Positions 17,352 to 26,330 are shown, counted from the first letter of the stretch. The stretch: 64,000 nt of DNA from Campylobacter subantarcticus LMG 24377 (GCF_000816305.1 NZ_CP007773.1:1550001-1614000); one strand, 5' to 3'. A program made the numbers and translations. Notes: generated from the sequence alone by a model not told the origin.

Positions 17352-17851
17352 TAATTTTAAAAGATTTCATTCATCTGAATCAAGAAGAAATAAAACTTGT
17401 TTTAAAATGGCGTAATGAAGAGAACATAGCCCGATTTATGAAAACTCAAAATATTACTTTAGAAGAACATTTGAAATTTTTATCACAACTCAAGCTAGAC
17501 AATACTAAAAAATATTTTTTAGTTTATGACGATAAAAATATCATAGGCGTAATTGATTTTATCAATATAACCAACCATTCATGTGAATTTGGGCTTTATG
17601 GCATACAAAAAGGAGTAGGTGAACTTTTAATGCAAGAAGTTAAAAACTATGCTTTTAATATTTTAAAAGTTCAAACTCTAAACGCTTGTGTTTTTAAAGA
17701 AAACACAAAAGCTTTAAAATTATATTTAAAACATGGTTTTAAGATTATCAAAAAAGACAATAATTTCTATTTCACATCTTTACTTCCTGTATATATGGGG
17801 GGGGGTAGCAACTTAAATACGTTTAATCAAATATATGGAGTTGCAGTTTGA
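17348..17851 (+). CDS. pseH: UDP-4-amino-4,6-dideoxy-AltNAc N-acetyltransferase, copy 1, with variable tail
   Basis: PseH acetylates the C4 amine (later N7 of Pse) with acetyl-CoA. The GNAT domain spans nearly the whole 167 residues, with the pyrophosphate-binding region around [13 protein letters not shown]. The natural end is probably near residue 150; after that a G9 tract (17797-17805) adds Gly-Gly-Gly and a 13-residue tail. Losing or gaining one G only shortens this tail, so the enzyme core survives switching. The TGA stop overlaps the TTG start of the formyltransferase. The middle of the gene is nearly identical in DNA to the second pseH at 19192. Confidence 0.9.
   Translation: MIILKDFIHLNQEEIKLVLKWRNEENIARFMKTQNITLEEHLKFLSQLKLDNTKKYFLVYDDKNIIGVIDFINITNHSCEFGLYGIQKGVGELLMQEVKNYAFNILKVQTLNACVFKENTKALKLYLKHGFKIIKKDNNFYFTSLLPVYMGGGSNLNTFNQIYGVAV
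17557..17740 (+). repeat. Direct repeat, copy 1 (within pseH copy 1)
   Basis: This 184-base segment matches 19401-19584 with about 10 mismatches by my count, including an exact run of more than 50 bases around 17603-17660. Flanking sequence diverges sharply. Both copies begin 209 bases after their gene's start, in the same frame. Confidence 0.85.
17797..17805 (+). repeat. Poly-G contingency tract, 9 G, near the 3' end of pseH copy 1
   Basis: Nine Gs lie after TATAT. With 8 Gs the protein ends three residues after the Gly run at a TAA; with 10 it ends at a TAG right after it; with 9 it runs to 17851 and its stop overlaps the next start. The tract thus changes the PseH tail and the coupling to the downstream gene, not the catalytic core. 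Confidence 0.85.
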
Positions 17852-18537
17852 ATATAATTATAGCAACTCTTAGAGAACATAATATTAATAATTTTCATCA
17901 ACTAAAAGAATTATACAAAGCACATAAGTTTTATCTTATAACCAACAAAAGCGATCTTACCTTAAAAAATATAGCAAAAATCAATCCTGATTATATATTT
18001 TTTCCACATTGGTCTTTCTACATACCTCAAGAAATTTATGACAACTACCAATGTATCATTTTCCATCTTGGAAATTTACCATTTGGACGCGGTGGCTCTC
18101 CATTACAAAATTTGATCATAAGAGGAATATATAAAAGTAAAATTTGCGCCTTAAAAGCCTCTGCTACACTAGATGGTGGAGAGATATACCTAAAACACGA
18201 TATCAGTTTTAAAAATTCAAATGCGCAAAAAATTTACGAAAGAATTTCAAAAATTATATTTTTTAAACTCATACCAAAAATTTTACACACAAAAATTACT
18301 CCCCAAAAACAAAAAGGAAAAGTGGTGGTTTTCAAAAGAAGAACCAAAGACCAAAGCAATATAAACATGCTAAAAAATCCAAATTTGATAAAAATATATG
18401 ATTTTATACGTATGCTTGATGCGGTCGATTACCCGAAAGCATTTTTAGAAATCAATAATATAAAAATATATTTCCAAAATGCAAAAAAAAGCCACAATCA
18501 AGTAAAAGCAGAGGTAGTTTTTTATGAAAAAGAATAA
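17848..18537 (+). CDS. Formyltransferase-like enzyme of the nonulosonate locus
   Basis: The 229-residue protein resembles the 10-formyl-tetrahydrofolate-dependent formyltransferases (methionyl-tRNA formyltransferase fold): the segment FHLGNLPFGRGGSPLQNLI corresponds to the H-x-S-L-L-P-x-x-R-G block and LDGGEIYLK to the catalytic Asp loop. The Asn that normally precedes the His by two positions is Ile here. It starts at TTG after GGAG and overlaps the PIG-L deacetylase gene by 14 bases. I infer N-formylation of the sugar amine that PseH would otherwise acetylate. A sugar N-formyl is known on Pse in other bacteria. Confidence 0.75.
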   Translation: MNIIIATLREHNINNFHQLKELYKAHKFYLITNKSDLTLKNIAKINPDYIFFPHWSFYIPQEIYDNYQCIIFHLGNLPFGRGGSPLQNLIIRGIYKSKICALKASATLDGGEIYLKHDISFKNSNAQKIYERISKIIFFKLIPKILHTKITPQKQKGKVVVFKRRTKDQSNINMLKNPNLIKIYDFIRMLDAVDYPKAFLEINNIKIYFQNAKKSHNQVKAEVVFYEKE

Positions 18538-19195
18538 AATTTTGATTATAGCAGCCCATCCAGATGATGAGGTTTTAGGATGCTTTGGCACCATGGCAAG
18601 ATATATACAACAAGGTCATGATATTTTCACTTTAATACTCGGAGAAGGTAAGACAAGCAGAGAAAATGAAAATCACTCAAAAGACCAAGAAATTTTAGAG
18701 GAAGAACTTTCAAAAGCAAATAATTTTTTAGGTGTCAAAAAAGTTTTTAGAAGATTTTTTCCTGATAATGCTTTTGATAAAATTCCTTTATTGGATATTG
18801 TTAAAAGCATTGAAGAAGTAAAAAAAGAAATTCAGCCAAATATTATTTTCACGCATTATGAAAAAGATTTAAATATTGATCATCAAATTACATACAAAGC
18901 AACTATTACAGCTACAAGATCCATGCCAAAGGAAAGTGTAAAGGAAATTTATAGCTTTGAAATTTTATCTAGTACAGAGTGGAATTATCCTTTGAGTTTT
19001 CAACCTGATGTTTTTTTTGATATTAGCTCAACATTAAACCTAAAACTACAAGCTATGTCTTTTTACCAATCAGAACTAAAACAATACCCCCACCCAAGAA
19101 GTCTAGAAGGGATTAAAATCAACGCTCAATATCAAGGAATGAGAGTCGGTCTTCAATATGCTGAAGCATTTAAAAGCATCAAGGTAATAAAATGA
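18524..19195 (+). CDS. PIG-L (LmbE-like) N-deacetylase
   Basis: The 223-residue protein carries the zinc motif AHPDDE near its start (ILIIAAHPDDEVLG) and a second metal/His segment THYEKDLNIDHQ, the standard PIG-L arrangement. Family members remove N-acetyl groups from aminosugars. Directly coupled to a formyltransferase and a pseH copy by overlapping ends, it probably frees an amine on a Pse intermediate or CMP-Pse for formylation. The precise substrate is inference. Confidence 0.85.
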   Translation: MKKNKILIIAAHPDDEVLGCFGTMARYIQQGHDIFTLILGEGKTSRENENHSKDQEILEEELSKANNFLGVKKVFRRFFPDNAFDKIPLLDIVKSIEEVKKEIQPNIIFTHYEKDLNIDHQITYKATITATRSMPKESVKEIYSFEILSSTEWNYPLSFQPDVFFDISSTLNLKLQAMSFYQSELKQYPHPRSLEGIKINAQYQGMRVGLQYAEAFKSIKVIK

Positions 19196-19656
19196 TTACT
19201 TATAAAAATTTTACAGAACTTGACAAAGAAGAAGCAAAAGAAATTTTTCACATAAGAAATTCTTCATATATTTCTAAATTTATGAAAACACAACATATTA
19301 GCCTAGAAGAACATCAGTTATTTTTACAAAAACTCAAAGAAAACAACAAACAACAATATTTTTTATTATTAAAAGACGATACAAAAATAGGAGTAATATA
19401 TTTTATCAATATAACTAACCATTCATGTGAATTTGGGCTTTATGGTATACAAAAAGGAGTAGGTGAACTTTTAATGCAAGAAGTTAAAAACTATGCTTTT
19501 AATGTTTTAAAAGTTCAAACTCTAAACGCTTGTGTTTTTAAAGAAAATACAAAAGCTCTAAATTTATACCTAAAACATAGTTTCGAAATTACCAAAGAAG
19601 ACTGTAATTTTTATTTTGTAGTTTTAAATAATCCTCACAGGAATTTCATGTTTTAA
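19192..19656 (+). CDS. pseH: Second PseH-like GNAT acetyltransferase
   Basis: This 154-residue GNAT aligns with pseH copy 1 from its start without gaps; the first 70 residues are only moderately similar, while residues 70-130 are almost identical, pointing to gene conversion or selection for one shared core. It lacks the G tract and tail of copy 1. It overlaps the deacetylase gene by four bases, and its 3' end runs 33 bases into the convergent hisF. It may acetylate a different position or stage, or be redundant. Confidence 0.8.
   Translation: MITYKNFTELDKEEAKEIFHIRNSSYISKFMKTQHISLEEHQLFLQKLKENNKQQYFLLLKDDTKIGVIYFINITNHSCEFGLYGIQKGVGELLMQEVKNYAFNVLKVQTLNACVFKENTKALNLYLKHSFEITKEDCNFYFVVLNNPHRNFMF
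19401..19584 (+). repeat. Direct repeat, copy 2 (within pseH copy 2)
   Basis: This is the partner of 17557-17740, offset by 1844 bases. Homologous recombination between the two would delete the formyltransferase and deacetylase genes and leave an in-frame 154-codon hybrid pseH. Confidence 0.85.
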
Positions 19657-20361
19657 AAGTTCTTTTTTGATGTCATTTGGTGTATATTGACTAAAATGAA
19701 AGATAAAAGCACCAGCAAGCGCATTTGCACCTAATTTTATAGCTTCTACTCCATCTTGAGGTTTAGAAAGCCCACCATTAATAATAAGCGGGATTTTCAA
19801 CTTATCTTGAAAATACTTCAACAACTCCAAGTCATACCCCAAAGCACTTCCCTCTTTATCAACACTTGTTAGAAGTATCTCCCCTGCTCCTAAAGCTTCG
19901 TATCTAAGTGCAAGTTCTAGCGGATCTATATCTAAGATTTCATCATTGAAAACTTTAAAACAACCCTTATCTTTTTTAACATCAATAGAACACACCACGC
20001 AAGAACTTCCAAAAGTATTTACTGCTTCTTTGATAAAATTTGGATCATGTAAAGCTATGGAATTTATACTAACTTTATCCGCACCTATATCTAAAACTTT
20101 TCTAATATCTTCTAAAGTTCTAATCCCACCTCCAATTGTCAAAGGCATAAAGCATTCATTAGCTATATCTTCCAAACTCTCAAAATCTATCTTGCCGTTT
20201 TTGTTTATATCCAAAACGATAAGCTCGTCTATATTTCTAGCATTATATATCCTAGCAGTACTAACCACATGCCCTATAGTCCTAAAAGAAGAAAAATTGA
20301 TACTTTTTACAAGCTGATGATCTTTTAATAACACACAAGGAATAATTCTTGTTTTAAGCAT
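19624..20361 (-). CDS. hisF: HisF-like (AglZ/HisF2 type) subunit supplying ammonia to PseA
   Basis: This 245-residue (beta/alpha)8 barrel aligns with imidazole-glycerol-phosphate synthase HisF, but the opening strand reads IIPCVLLKD where the enzyme has CLDVKD, so the catalytic Asp11 is Leu11. The second catalytic Asp is retained in CSIDVKKD. Loss of Asp11 argues against histidine synthesis and for a role as the ammonia conduit of an amidotransferase. It lies one base after hisH and in one operon with pseA, whose acetamidino synthesis needs ammonia. Its 3' end overlaps pseH copy 2. Confidence 0.85.
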   Translation of the reverse strand: MLKTRIIPCVLLKDHQLVKSINFSSFRTIGHVVSTARIYNARNIDELIVLDINKNGKIDFESLEDIANECFMPLTIGGGIRTLEDIRKVLDIGADKVSINSIALHDPNFIKEAVNTFGSSCVVCSIDVKKDKGCFKVFNDEILDIDPLELALRYEALGAGEILLTSVDKEGSALGYDLELLKYFQDKLKIPLIINGGLSKPQDGVEAIKLGANALAGAFIFHFSQYTPNDIKKELLKHEIPVRII

Positions 20362-20362
20362 A

Positions 20363-20974
20363 CTAAGCCTTTAAATTTACAAAATTTTCCAAAAGTTTTA
20401 GACCAATACTTTGGCTTTTTTCAGGATGAAACTGCACAGCAAAAATATTCTCTTTTTCAAAACTTGCACAAAATGGCTTTTCATACTCACAAAAAGAAGT
20501 CTCCACACTCTCTAAACACTCTACATAGTAAGAATGCACAAAATAAAAATCGCTTTTTTCTAAAATTCCATCAAAAAGCTTGCTTTTGTTATTACCAAAT
20601 CGCAAATCATCCCAACCACTATGCAATAATTTTTCTCTAGCTAAATCAAATTTCAAAACATTTGCATGGATAAAATCAAGTCCATTGCATTCTCCGCCCT
20701 CATATCCCTTGCTAGCAAAAAGCTGCATACCAAGACAAATCCCCAAAATAGGCTTTTTATCTTTTAAAACGCATTCTTTTAAAACTTCATCTAGAGCAAG
20801 TTTTTTTAAATTTTCCATGCCTTGTTTAAAAGATCCAACACCTGGTAATACAAGTTTAGAAGCATTTTTTATATCTTCTTTTTTAGAACTTATAATCACT
20901 TTATGACCGATTTTTTCAAAAGCTTTCAAGACAGACTTGAAATTACCAAGATGATAATCCACAATGCAAATCAT
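20363..20974 (-). CDS. hisH: HisH-like glutamine amidotransferase subunit for PseA
   Basis: A class I glutaminase of 203 residues, with nucleophile C80 in [10 protein letters not shown] and the His/Glu pair in VQFHPEKSQ. It hydrolyses glutamine to ammonia. It overlaps pseA by four bases and adjoins the HisF-like gene, so the three form a glutaminase-channel-amidotransferase unit for making the acetamidino group on pseudaminic acid rather than part of a histidine operon. Confidence 0.9.
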   Translation of the reverse strand: MICIVDYHLGNFKSVLKAFEKIGHKVIISSKKEDIKNASKLVLPGVGSFKQGMENLKKLALDEVLKECVLKDKKPILGICLGMQLFASKGYEGGECNGLDFIHANVLKFDLAREKLLHSGWDDLRFGNNKSKLFDGILEKSDFYFVHSYYVECLESVETSFCEYEKPFCASFEKENIFAVQFHPEKSQSIGLKLLENFVNLKA

Positions 20975-22107
20975 TTTAAAACAAACTCATATTTTTTTAT
21001 CAAAGACCCATCACTATCTCTTAAAAATTTACCATTTTCATCGCGTTTAAAAATTTTTTTATTAGTGTAAGAATCTACAATTTTTTCAAATTCTTGCTCG
21101 CTAAATCCACTAAATTCTAAGTATTTTTTGATAGCTTTTTTAGGTGGTTTTCCATCGTATTTATTTACAAGCCTTACACCTTCTTCACGGCTAATATACC
21201 CAAGTCTTATATCCAAGCATGCATTATCAGTTGCTCTTCCAAAACCATATTTACAATATTTTAAATAATCATGCACATGATTTGAATAACAATCTAGATT
21301 TTCAAAATTTTCATAAGTAGTTTCAACTGGTTTTGTACTAGTTTTAAAGCCATTTTCTTGAGATACCTTTAAGTTATACTTATAATCCCATTTAAAATAA
21401 TATCCTAAAAACAACCCTGTAACTCCAACCCTTTGAAGCTCTTCATTGCTCGGATAAGTGTAAAAATACAGATCCTTCTCACTAATGCCATCAACACCGA
21501 TCATATCAGAAATTCTATTACCCAAAAGCCCACCAAATTCTTCAAGCCATTCCCTACCTAAAGTATTTTTTTCTTTAGAACTAGCTGGACCACCATACTC
21601 AATCTGAGGGCTTTCACCCCAAATGATCAAAGGGATACCAAAGGCAACTGCCACTTTTGGCACACAAGTAAAAATTCCTAAGTGATTTTGCCATTCATTA
21701 TCCCCTGTTCTTATAAAAGCTTCTTTAGCTAATTTTTTATACACCAAAGGATTTCTTTTGATATGGATTAAATCTACTCCAAGTTGATTTAAATTTTTTA
21801 AATTTTTTTTACCTATTTTAGTAGGGATAGTTGGCTCAAAACATACACAAAGAGGATTTAGCCCAAGCTCAAGACATTTTAATACCTGAAAAGTAGAATC
21901 TTTGCCACCACTTACCCCTATCACGCAGTCATACACAGGATGTTTTTTATATTTTTTAACAAGATTTAAAAATTCTTCTTCTCTTTTTTTCCAATCTATT
22001 TCTTGATTTTTTGTTTCTTGAGAACGGCAAGCATCGCAAACACCCTCATCATCAAAATGCAAATCAGGTTTAGTATCTGGCATTACACATTTTTTACAAA
22101 ATTTCAT
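20971..22107 (-). CDS. pseA: Pseudaminic acid acetamidino-forming amidotransferase
   Basis: PseA converts the acetamido group of Pse to acetamidino (PseAm). The 378-residue protein has two Cys pairs near the N terminus (FCKKCVMP and VCDACRSQ), the PP-loop ATP motif VIGVSGGKDSTFQ, and the long N-acetyl-sugar amidotransferase body. It heads the pseA-hisH-hisF operon, divergent from the TauE-type permease. It is intact, so the strain can in principle display both PseAc and PseAm. Confidence 0.94.
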   Translation of the reverse strand: MKFCKKCVMPDTKPDLHFDDEGVCDACRSQETKNQEIDWKKREEEFLNLVKKYKKHPVYDCVIGVSGGKDSTFQVLKCLELGLNPLCVCFEPTIPTKIGKKNLKNLNQLGVDLIHIKRNPLVYKKLAKEAFIRTGDNEWQNHLGIFTCVPKVAVAFGIPLIIWGESPQIEYGGPASSKEKNTLGREWLEEFGGLLGNRISDMIGVDGISEKDLYFYTYPSNEELQRVGVTGLFLGYYFKWDYKYNLKVSQENGFKTSTKPVETTYENFENLDCYSNHVHDYLKYCKYGFGRATDNACLDIRLGYISREEGVRLVNKYDGKPPKKAIKKYLEFSGFSEQEFEKIVDSYTNKKIFKRDENGKFLRDSDGSLIKKYEFVLK

Positions 22108-22185
22108 TTTTACTCCAAAAATATCATAAACTTTATTAAATCGACTATGATTATATTTTCTAAAGCTAAATAAATTTTATTTTGT

Positions 22186-22191
22186 TACAAT
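22186..22191 (+). promoter_or_regulatory. Candidate -10 box for the TauE/SafE permease gene
   Basis: TACAAT lies 25 bases before the ATG at 22216, behind a T-rich stretch in the divergent gap with pseA. Confidence 0.45.
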
Positions 22192-22215
22192 GTTTTTATT
22201 TGCAAAAGGCTAATC

Positions 22216-22995
22216 ATGGATTTAACTTTACTTCCTTATATGATTATAGGAATTTTTTCAGGAATGGCTTCAGGGGTTTTTGGTATAGGCGGTGGAATGA
22301 TCATTGTCCCTTTTATGCTTACTTTAGGACTAAGCTCCCACCATGCTGTGGCAATTTCAGTTGTACAAATGATCTTTGCTTCTGTTTTTGGGTCTTATAT
22401 AAACCATAAAAAGAAAAATTTAATCTTAAAAGATGGACTTATCATAGGCTTTGGAGGCTTTTTAGGTGCGATGTTTAGCGGGGTATTGCTTTCATACTTT
22501 TCAGACATTACACTCACAAGCGTATTTTTATGTGTGAGTATTGTTTTCTTTTTAAAATTTGCTTTTAATCAAAAAAGTACTATTGGAAATATTAGCCACT
22601 CTAATACCTTAAAAAATTCTATTTTGCTAATTTGTGGTATATTTACAGGTATTTTTGCTATTTCTTTAGGTATTGGCGGTGGACTTTTGATCACCCCGAT
22701 TTTGGCATATTTTTTAGGATATGACACCAAAAAAGTAGTTCCTCTTAGCTTATTTTTTGTTATATTTGCTTCCATTTCAGGCATTAGTTCTTTTGTATAC
22801 AATGACATTATTGATGAGGAAGTTTTACACAATGGAACCTTAGTGGGTATTAGCTCTATGCTAGGAGTTTATCTTGGTATTAAAATCATAGAAAAACTTA
22901 ACCTTAATTCTCACCGCATAGCGCTTTTAGGTATTTATACACTTTCGATTAGTATGACTATTTTTAGCTTACTTAAAAAACTAAATTTATTTTAG
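22216..22995 (+). CDS. TauE/SafE family permease
   Basis: This 259-residue membrane protein has about eight hydrophobic segments in two related halves, each opening with the glycine-rich signature (GIFSGMASGVFGIGGGMIIVP and GIFTGIFAISLGIGGGLLITP). The family exports or imports sulfur-containing or small organic anions; the substrate cannot be told. It starts at the ATG at 22216 after AAAAGG. Its 3' end overlaps the convergent flhB by nine bases. It lies at the junction between the glycan locus and a block that is distant in C. jejuni. Confidence 0.85.
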   Translation: MDLTLLPYMIIGIFSGMASGVFGIGGGMIIVPFMLTLGLSSHHAVAISVVQMIFASVFGSYINHKKKNLILKDGLIIGFGGFLGAMFSGVLLSYFSDITLTSVFLCVSIVFFLKFAFNQKSTIGNISHSNTLKNSILLICGIFTGIFAISLGIGGGLLITPILAYFLGYDTKKVVPLSLFFVIFASISGISSFVYNDIIDEEVLHNGTLVGISSMLGVYLGIKIIEKLNLNSHRIALLGIYTLSISMTIFSLLKKLNLF

Positions 22996-24063
22996 TCTAT
23001 CAGCAAATTTTTGTCTGTTAGAAGTATAGACAAAACTTAGCACTTCTGCCACTGCCTTAAAAAGCTCTGGAGGGATAAGATCATTAACCTCACAAGCCTT
23101 ATAAAGCTCTCTTGCTAAAGGAGGATTTTCATAAATCATTACATTGTATTCATATGCCATATCTTTAATACGCAAAGCCAAAAAATCCACCCCTTTTGCC
23201 AAAACCTTCGGTGCAGCCTCTTTAGAATTATCATAACGTAAGGCAACCGCATAGTGAGTAGGGTTGGTGATCACTACATCAGCACTAGCAACATCTTGCA
23301 CCATTCTACGTCTTGCTGCTTCCATTTGCAAGCGACGAATTCTACTTTTTACCAAAGGATCCCCTTCGCTTTGTTTAAATTCATCCTTAATTTCTTGCTT
23401 ACTCATACGTAAATTTTTAAAGTAATGATATCTCACTAAAAGCACATCTAAAAGACCTATAATCAAAAAAGCTATAATAACAACAGCAGCAAGTATAATG
23501 GCTTTATCTCTTAGCCATAAAAGCTGTGGATAAATCGTATAAAGCTCTACTCTTGGCAACTCTTGCATAAATTGCAATAAAAACACAAACGCTATACCAA
23601 AAACAACCCCAACCTTGAGTATGATTTTTAAAGCATCGATAATTTTCTTTAAAGAAAAAAGATTTTTAAGACCATTAATAGGATTAATTTTATTAAAATT
23701 TGGTGTAATAGGTTTAGTTGTAAAAATAAACCCAAATTGCATTAAGTTTCCAATCACACCTGCAACCATAATTGTCAGAGTAATAGGTAAAACCATAATA
23801 AACATTTCAATAACTGTTTTTATAATGATTTTTTGCAAGATTTTTAAATCAAGTTCAATACCTATAAAACTTTGATAAAACCTATATAAACCGCTAATTC
23901 TCTCACCTATAAAAGGCAACATAAACAACACCACAAAAACCGCTATAACAAGTACAGCCACAGCGGATGCATCTTGACTTTTTGGGACATTACCCTCATT
24001 ACGCGCATCTTCTATTTTCTTGGACGTGGGCTCTTCTGTTTTTTCTTGATCATCAGCAGCCAT
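22987..24063 (-). CDS. flhB: Flagellar type III export switch protein FlhB
   Basis: FlhB controls export of rod/hook versus filament substrates. The 358-residue protein has four transmembrane segments between about residues 32 and 210 and a cytoplasmic domain with the self-cleavage motif N267-P-T-H270. The N terminus is charged and lies in the cytoplasm. In this family cleavage within NPTH also feeds into RpoN-dependent flagellar expression in Campylobacter. It is separated from the upstream chemoreceptor gene by a hairpin. Confidence 0.96.
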   Translation of the reverse strand: MAADDQEKTEEPTSKKIEDARNEGNVPKSQDASAVAVLVIAVFVVLFMLPFIGERISGLYRFYQSFIGIELDLKILQKIIIKTVIEMFIMVLPITLTIMVAGVIGNLMQFGFIFTTKPITPNFNKINPINGLKNLFSLKKIIDALKIILKVGVVFGIAFVFLLQFMQELPRVELYTIYPQLLWLRDKAIILAAVVIIAFLIIGLLDVLLVRYHYFKNLRMSKQEIKDEFKQSEGDPLVKSRIRRLQMEAARRRMVQDVASADVVITNPTHYAVALRYDNSKEAAPKVLAKGVDFLALRIKDMAYEYNVMIYENPPLARELYKACEVNDLIPPELFKAVAEVLSFVYTSNRQKFADRLK

Positions 24064-24100
24064 AAAAAACCTTATAAGAATTTAAAGCAAGATTATATCA

Positions 24101-24139
24101 TTTAATCCAAGTATCTACAAATTTCATACTTGGATTAAA
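24101..24139 (-). terminator. Hairpin between the chemoreceptor gene and flhB
   Basis: A perfect 14-bp inverted repeat (24101-24114 and 24126-24139) lies just after the chemoreceptor stop. No long T run follows, but it should end or stabilise that transcript. Confidence 0.65.
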
Positions 24140-24153
24140 AATTATTTTAACGA

Positions 24154-26190
24154 TTAAAATTTTTTCTTCCTAGCATCTTCTAAAATATCATTAGCTATCT
24201 TATTAACATTATCAGAAATTACTGCACTATCTTTAGCTATTTTAAGATTTTCTTGAGTTACATGATCAATTTGAGCTACTGCATCATTAATTTGAGTAAT
24301 ACCTGTAGTTTGTTCTTTAATACTTTCACCCATTTCATTGATAGATTGAACTAAGATATTAGTATTAGCTTCAATCTCACCCAAAGACTTTTGAGTTCTT
24401 TCAGCTAGATTTCTAACTTCATCTGCAACAACAGCAAATCCTCTACCATGCTCACCAGCTCTTGCAGCTTCAATAGCAGCATTTAATGCAAGTAGGTTAA
24501 TTTGATCTGCAATATCTCCAATAATAGAAGTAACATTTTTAATCTCTTCACTTTGAGCAATTACTTCACTAGTTTTATGCGAAACATTTTGCATGGAAGA
24601 AGTAATCTCTTCTAGCGCTGCTGCTGTTTCTTCTAAAGAAGAAGCTTGAGAGGATGAAGAATCAGTTAAGTCTTTAACTGCACTTTGTAATTTACCACTT
24701 TCATCTGCTAATAAAGAAGCAAATTCAGAGGATTGTCTTAACATAGCTACAATTTCTTGACCTAATACATTTGTAGTTACTTCAACCCCGCCTTTAGCAT
24801 TTTTAACTTCAGTGGTAAAGTCTAATGCTTTATAGCTATCAAACACTCTATTAATTTCATTCATATTAGAACCTACTTTTTGTTCTAATACGCTTAGCAT
24901 ATCATTTAAAACATTTTTTAATTCTATAAGTTGAGGATTAGCAGGATTTGCAGTAATTCTCACCATTAAATTGCCACTTTCTATTTCTTTAGCTGTATCT
25001 ACTGATTGTTCTACAGCTTTAGCATCTTGTTCTAATGCATTTTTAGTCTTAGTGATGTTTTCATTAATGGCTTTAGCCATAGCACCAAGTTCATCATTAC
25101 TTTTTACATCAATCATAGCTGAATCTTTGGTTTTATGATTGATAAAATCAAAGAAGGAGTTGATGCCTTTTTGGATTGCTTGTAAAGGTGATAATAATCT
25201 TGATGAAATAAAATAAATAATAAAACACGATAAAATCAAAATTACCATGGATATTACAATTTGATAGAACATATCCTTAATAACTAATTCTTCTAAATCA
25301 TCTTGTTTTTGAATTGCACAAGCTACATAGCTAACATGAGCATTTGAATTATTAATATTTGCACAAATACCAAATCTTTTTTCTTTACTATTTACTTCAG
25401 TGTATTCAAAAGTATTATAATCACCTATTATTTTATGATGACTTTTAATCTCATCAATATTTGGATATGATTTTAATATTAAAGACTTATCATTGGATGC
25501 AAAAGGTATTGAACTGGTATAATCAAAAACAAATACATTTCCTGGCAATTTTTCAAATGTTTTTTGCAGTGATGTCAAAAGCAAGTCAATACCCAAAACA
25601 GCTATGAGTTTACCATCTTTTTCAATAGGAACAGAATAAGTAAAACTAGGAAGTTTTGTTACTGAATCTTCATACACATCACTGACAAAAATACCTTTAT
25701 TTTTTAATGCACCTTTATACCAATCCCGTGTAGTTACATTGTATTGAGGATCATCATAATGACTTATACCTCCACCTCTTTTTCTAAAGGGTATTCCTTT
25801 TTTATCTGATTCTGTATCACTAACAAGCATAGTTCCATCAGGAAAACCAAGATAAACTGCCAAAGTATTTGATCCATCTTTAAATACTTTTAAATCCTTA
25901 GCAAAATATTCCTCTAATTTATCAAAATTTTCTGTTTGGTGTCTTGGTAATACATCTATATATTTCTTTATAGATAACAAAATATCAATATAAGTTTCAA
26001 TATAAGTTTCCACTTGAGCGGTAGTCACCAATAAATAATCTTTATTTGCATTTTTACTATTTGCAATAAGATTTTCTCTGCTCGAATAAAAAGCCATTGC
26101 TGTTACTATAAACAAAGCTAAAGCCACTATAATCCCAGTAATATAAGAAAGTTTATTTTTTACACTAATAAAATTATTTTTAAAAAGCAT
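24154..26190 (-). CDS. Methyl-accepting chemotaxis protein with a dCache ligand domain (Tlp-type)
   Basis: The 678-residue chemoreceptor has a first membrane segment (about 15-35), a periplasmic double-Cache domain (about 40-300), a second membrane segment (about 310-330), a linker and a signalling domain whose tip [20 protein letters not shown] is conserved. In the membrane-distal module, R155, W157 and Y158, Y173 and D202 match the pattern of amino-acid-binding dCache domains, so an amino acid or similar ligand is likely. It is a single-gene unit with a terminator downstream. C. jejuni has several such receptors with identical signalling halves. Confidence 0.92.
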   Translation of the reverse strand: MLFKNNFISVKNKLSYITGIIVALALFIVTAMAFYSSRENLIANSKNANKDYLLVTTAQVETYIETYIDILLSIKKYIDVLPRHQTENFDKLEEYFAKDLKVFKDGSNTLAVYLGFPDGTMLVSDTESDKKGIPFRKRGGGISHYDDPQYNVTTRDWYKGALKNKGIFVSDVYEDSVTKLPSFTYSVPIEKDGKLIAVLGIDLLLTSLQKTFEKLPGNVFVFDYTSSIPFASNDKSLILKSYPNIDEIKSHHKIIGDYNTFEYTEVNSKEKRFGICANINNSNAHVSYVACAIQKQDDLEELVIKDMFYQIVISMVILILSCFIIYFISSRLLSPLQAIQKGINSFFDFINHKTKDSAMIDVKSNDELGAMAKAINENITKTKNALEQDAKAVEQSVDTAKEIESGNLMVRITANPANPQLIELKNVLNDMLSVLEQKVGSNMNEINRVFDSYKALDFTTEVKNAKGGVEVTTNVLGQEIVAMLRQSSEFASLLADESGKLQSAVKDLTDSSSSQASSLEETAAALEEITSSMQNVSHKTSEVIAQSEEIKNVTSIIGDIADQINLLALNAAIEAARAGEHGRGFAVVADEVRNLAERTQKSLGEIEANTNILVQSINEMGESIKEQTTGITQINDAVAQIDHVTQENLKIAKDSAVISDNVNKIANDILEDARKKKF

Positions 26191-26330
26191 TTATTTTCCT
26201 TAAATTTTATTATTGTTTGCGTTAATAATTCTATCCAAAAAAATATAATAATAATTCAAAAATTCATAAAAACAAAATATTTTTTAAAAAAATGTAAAAT
26301 AAAGTGATAGATGTAGAAGTTTTTGAAAAA

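Noticed and set aside
19624-20974. hisH/hisF as part of a histidine biosynthesis operon
   Set aside because: They are in an operon with pseA, no other his genes adjoin them, and HisF lacks Asp11.
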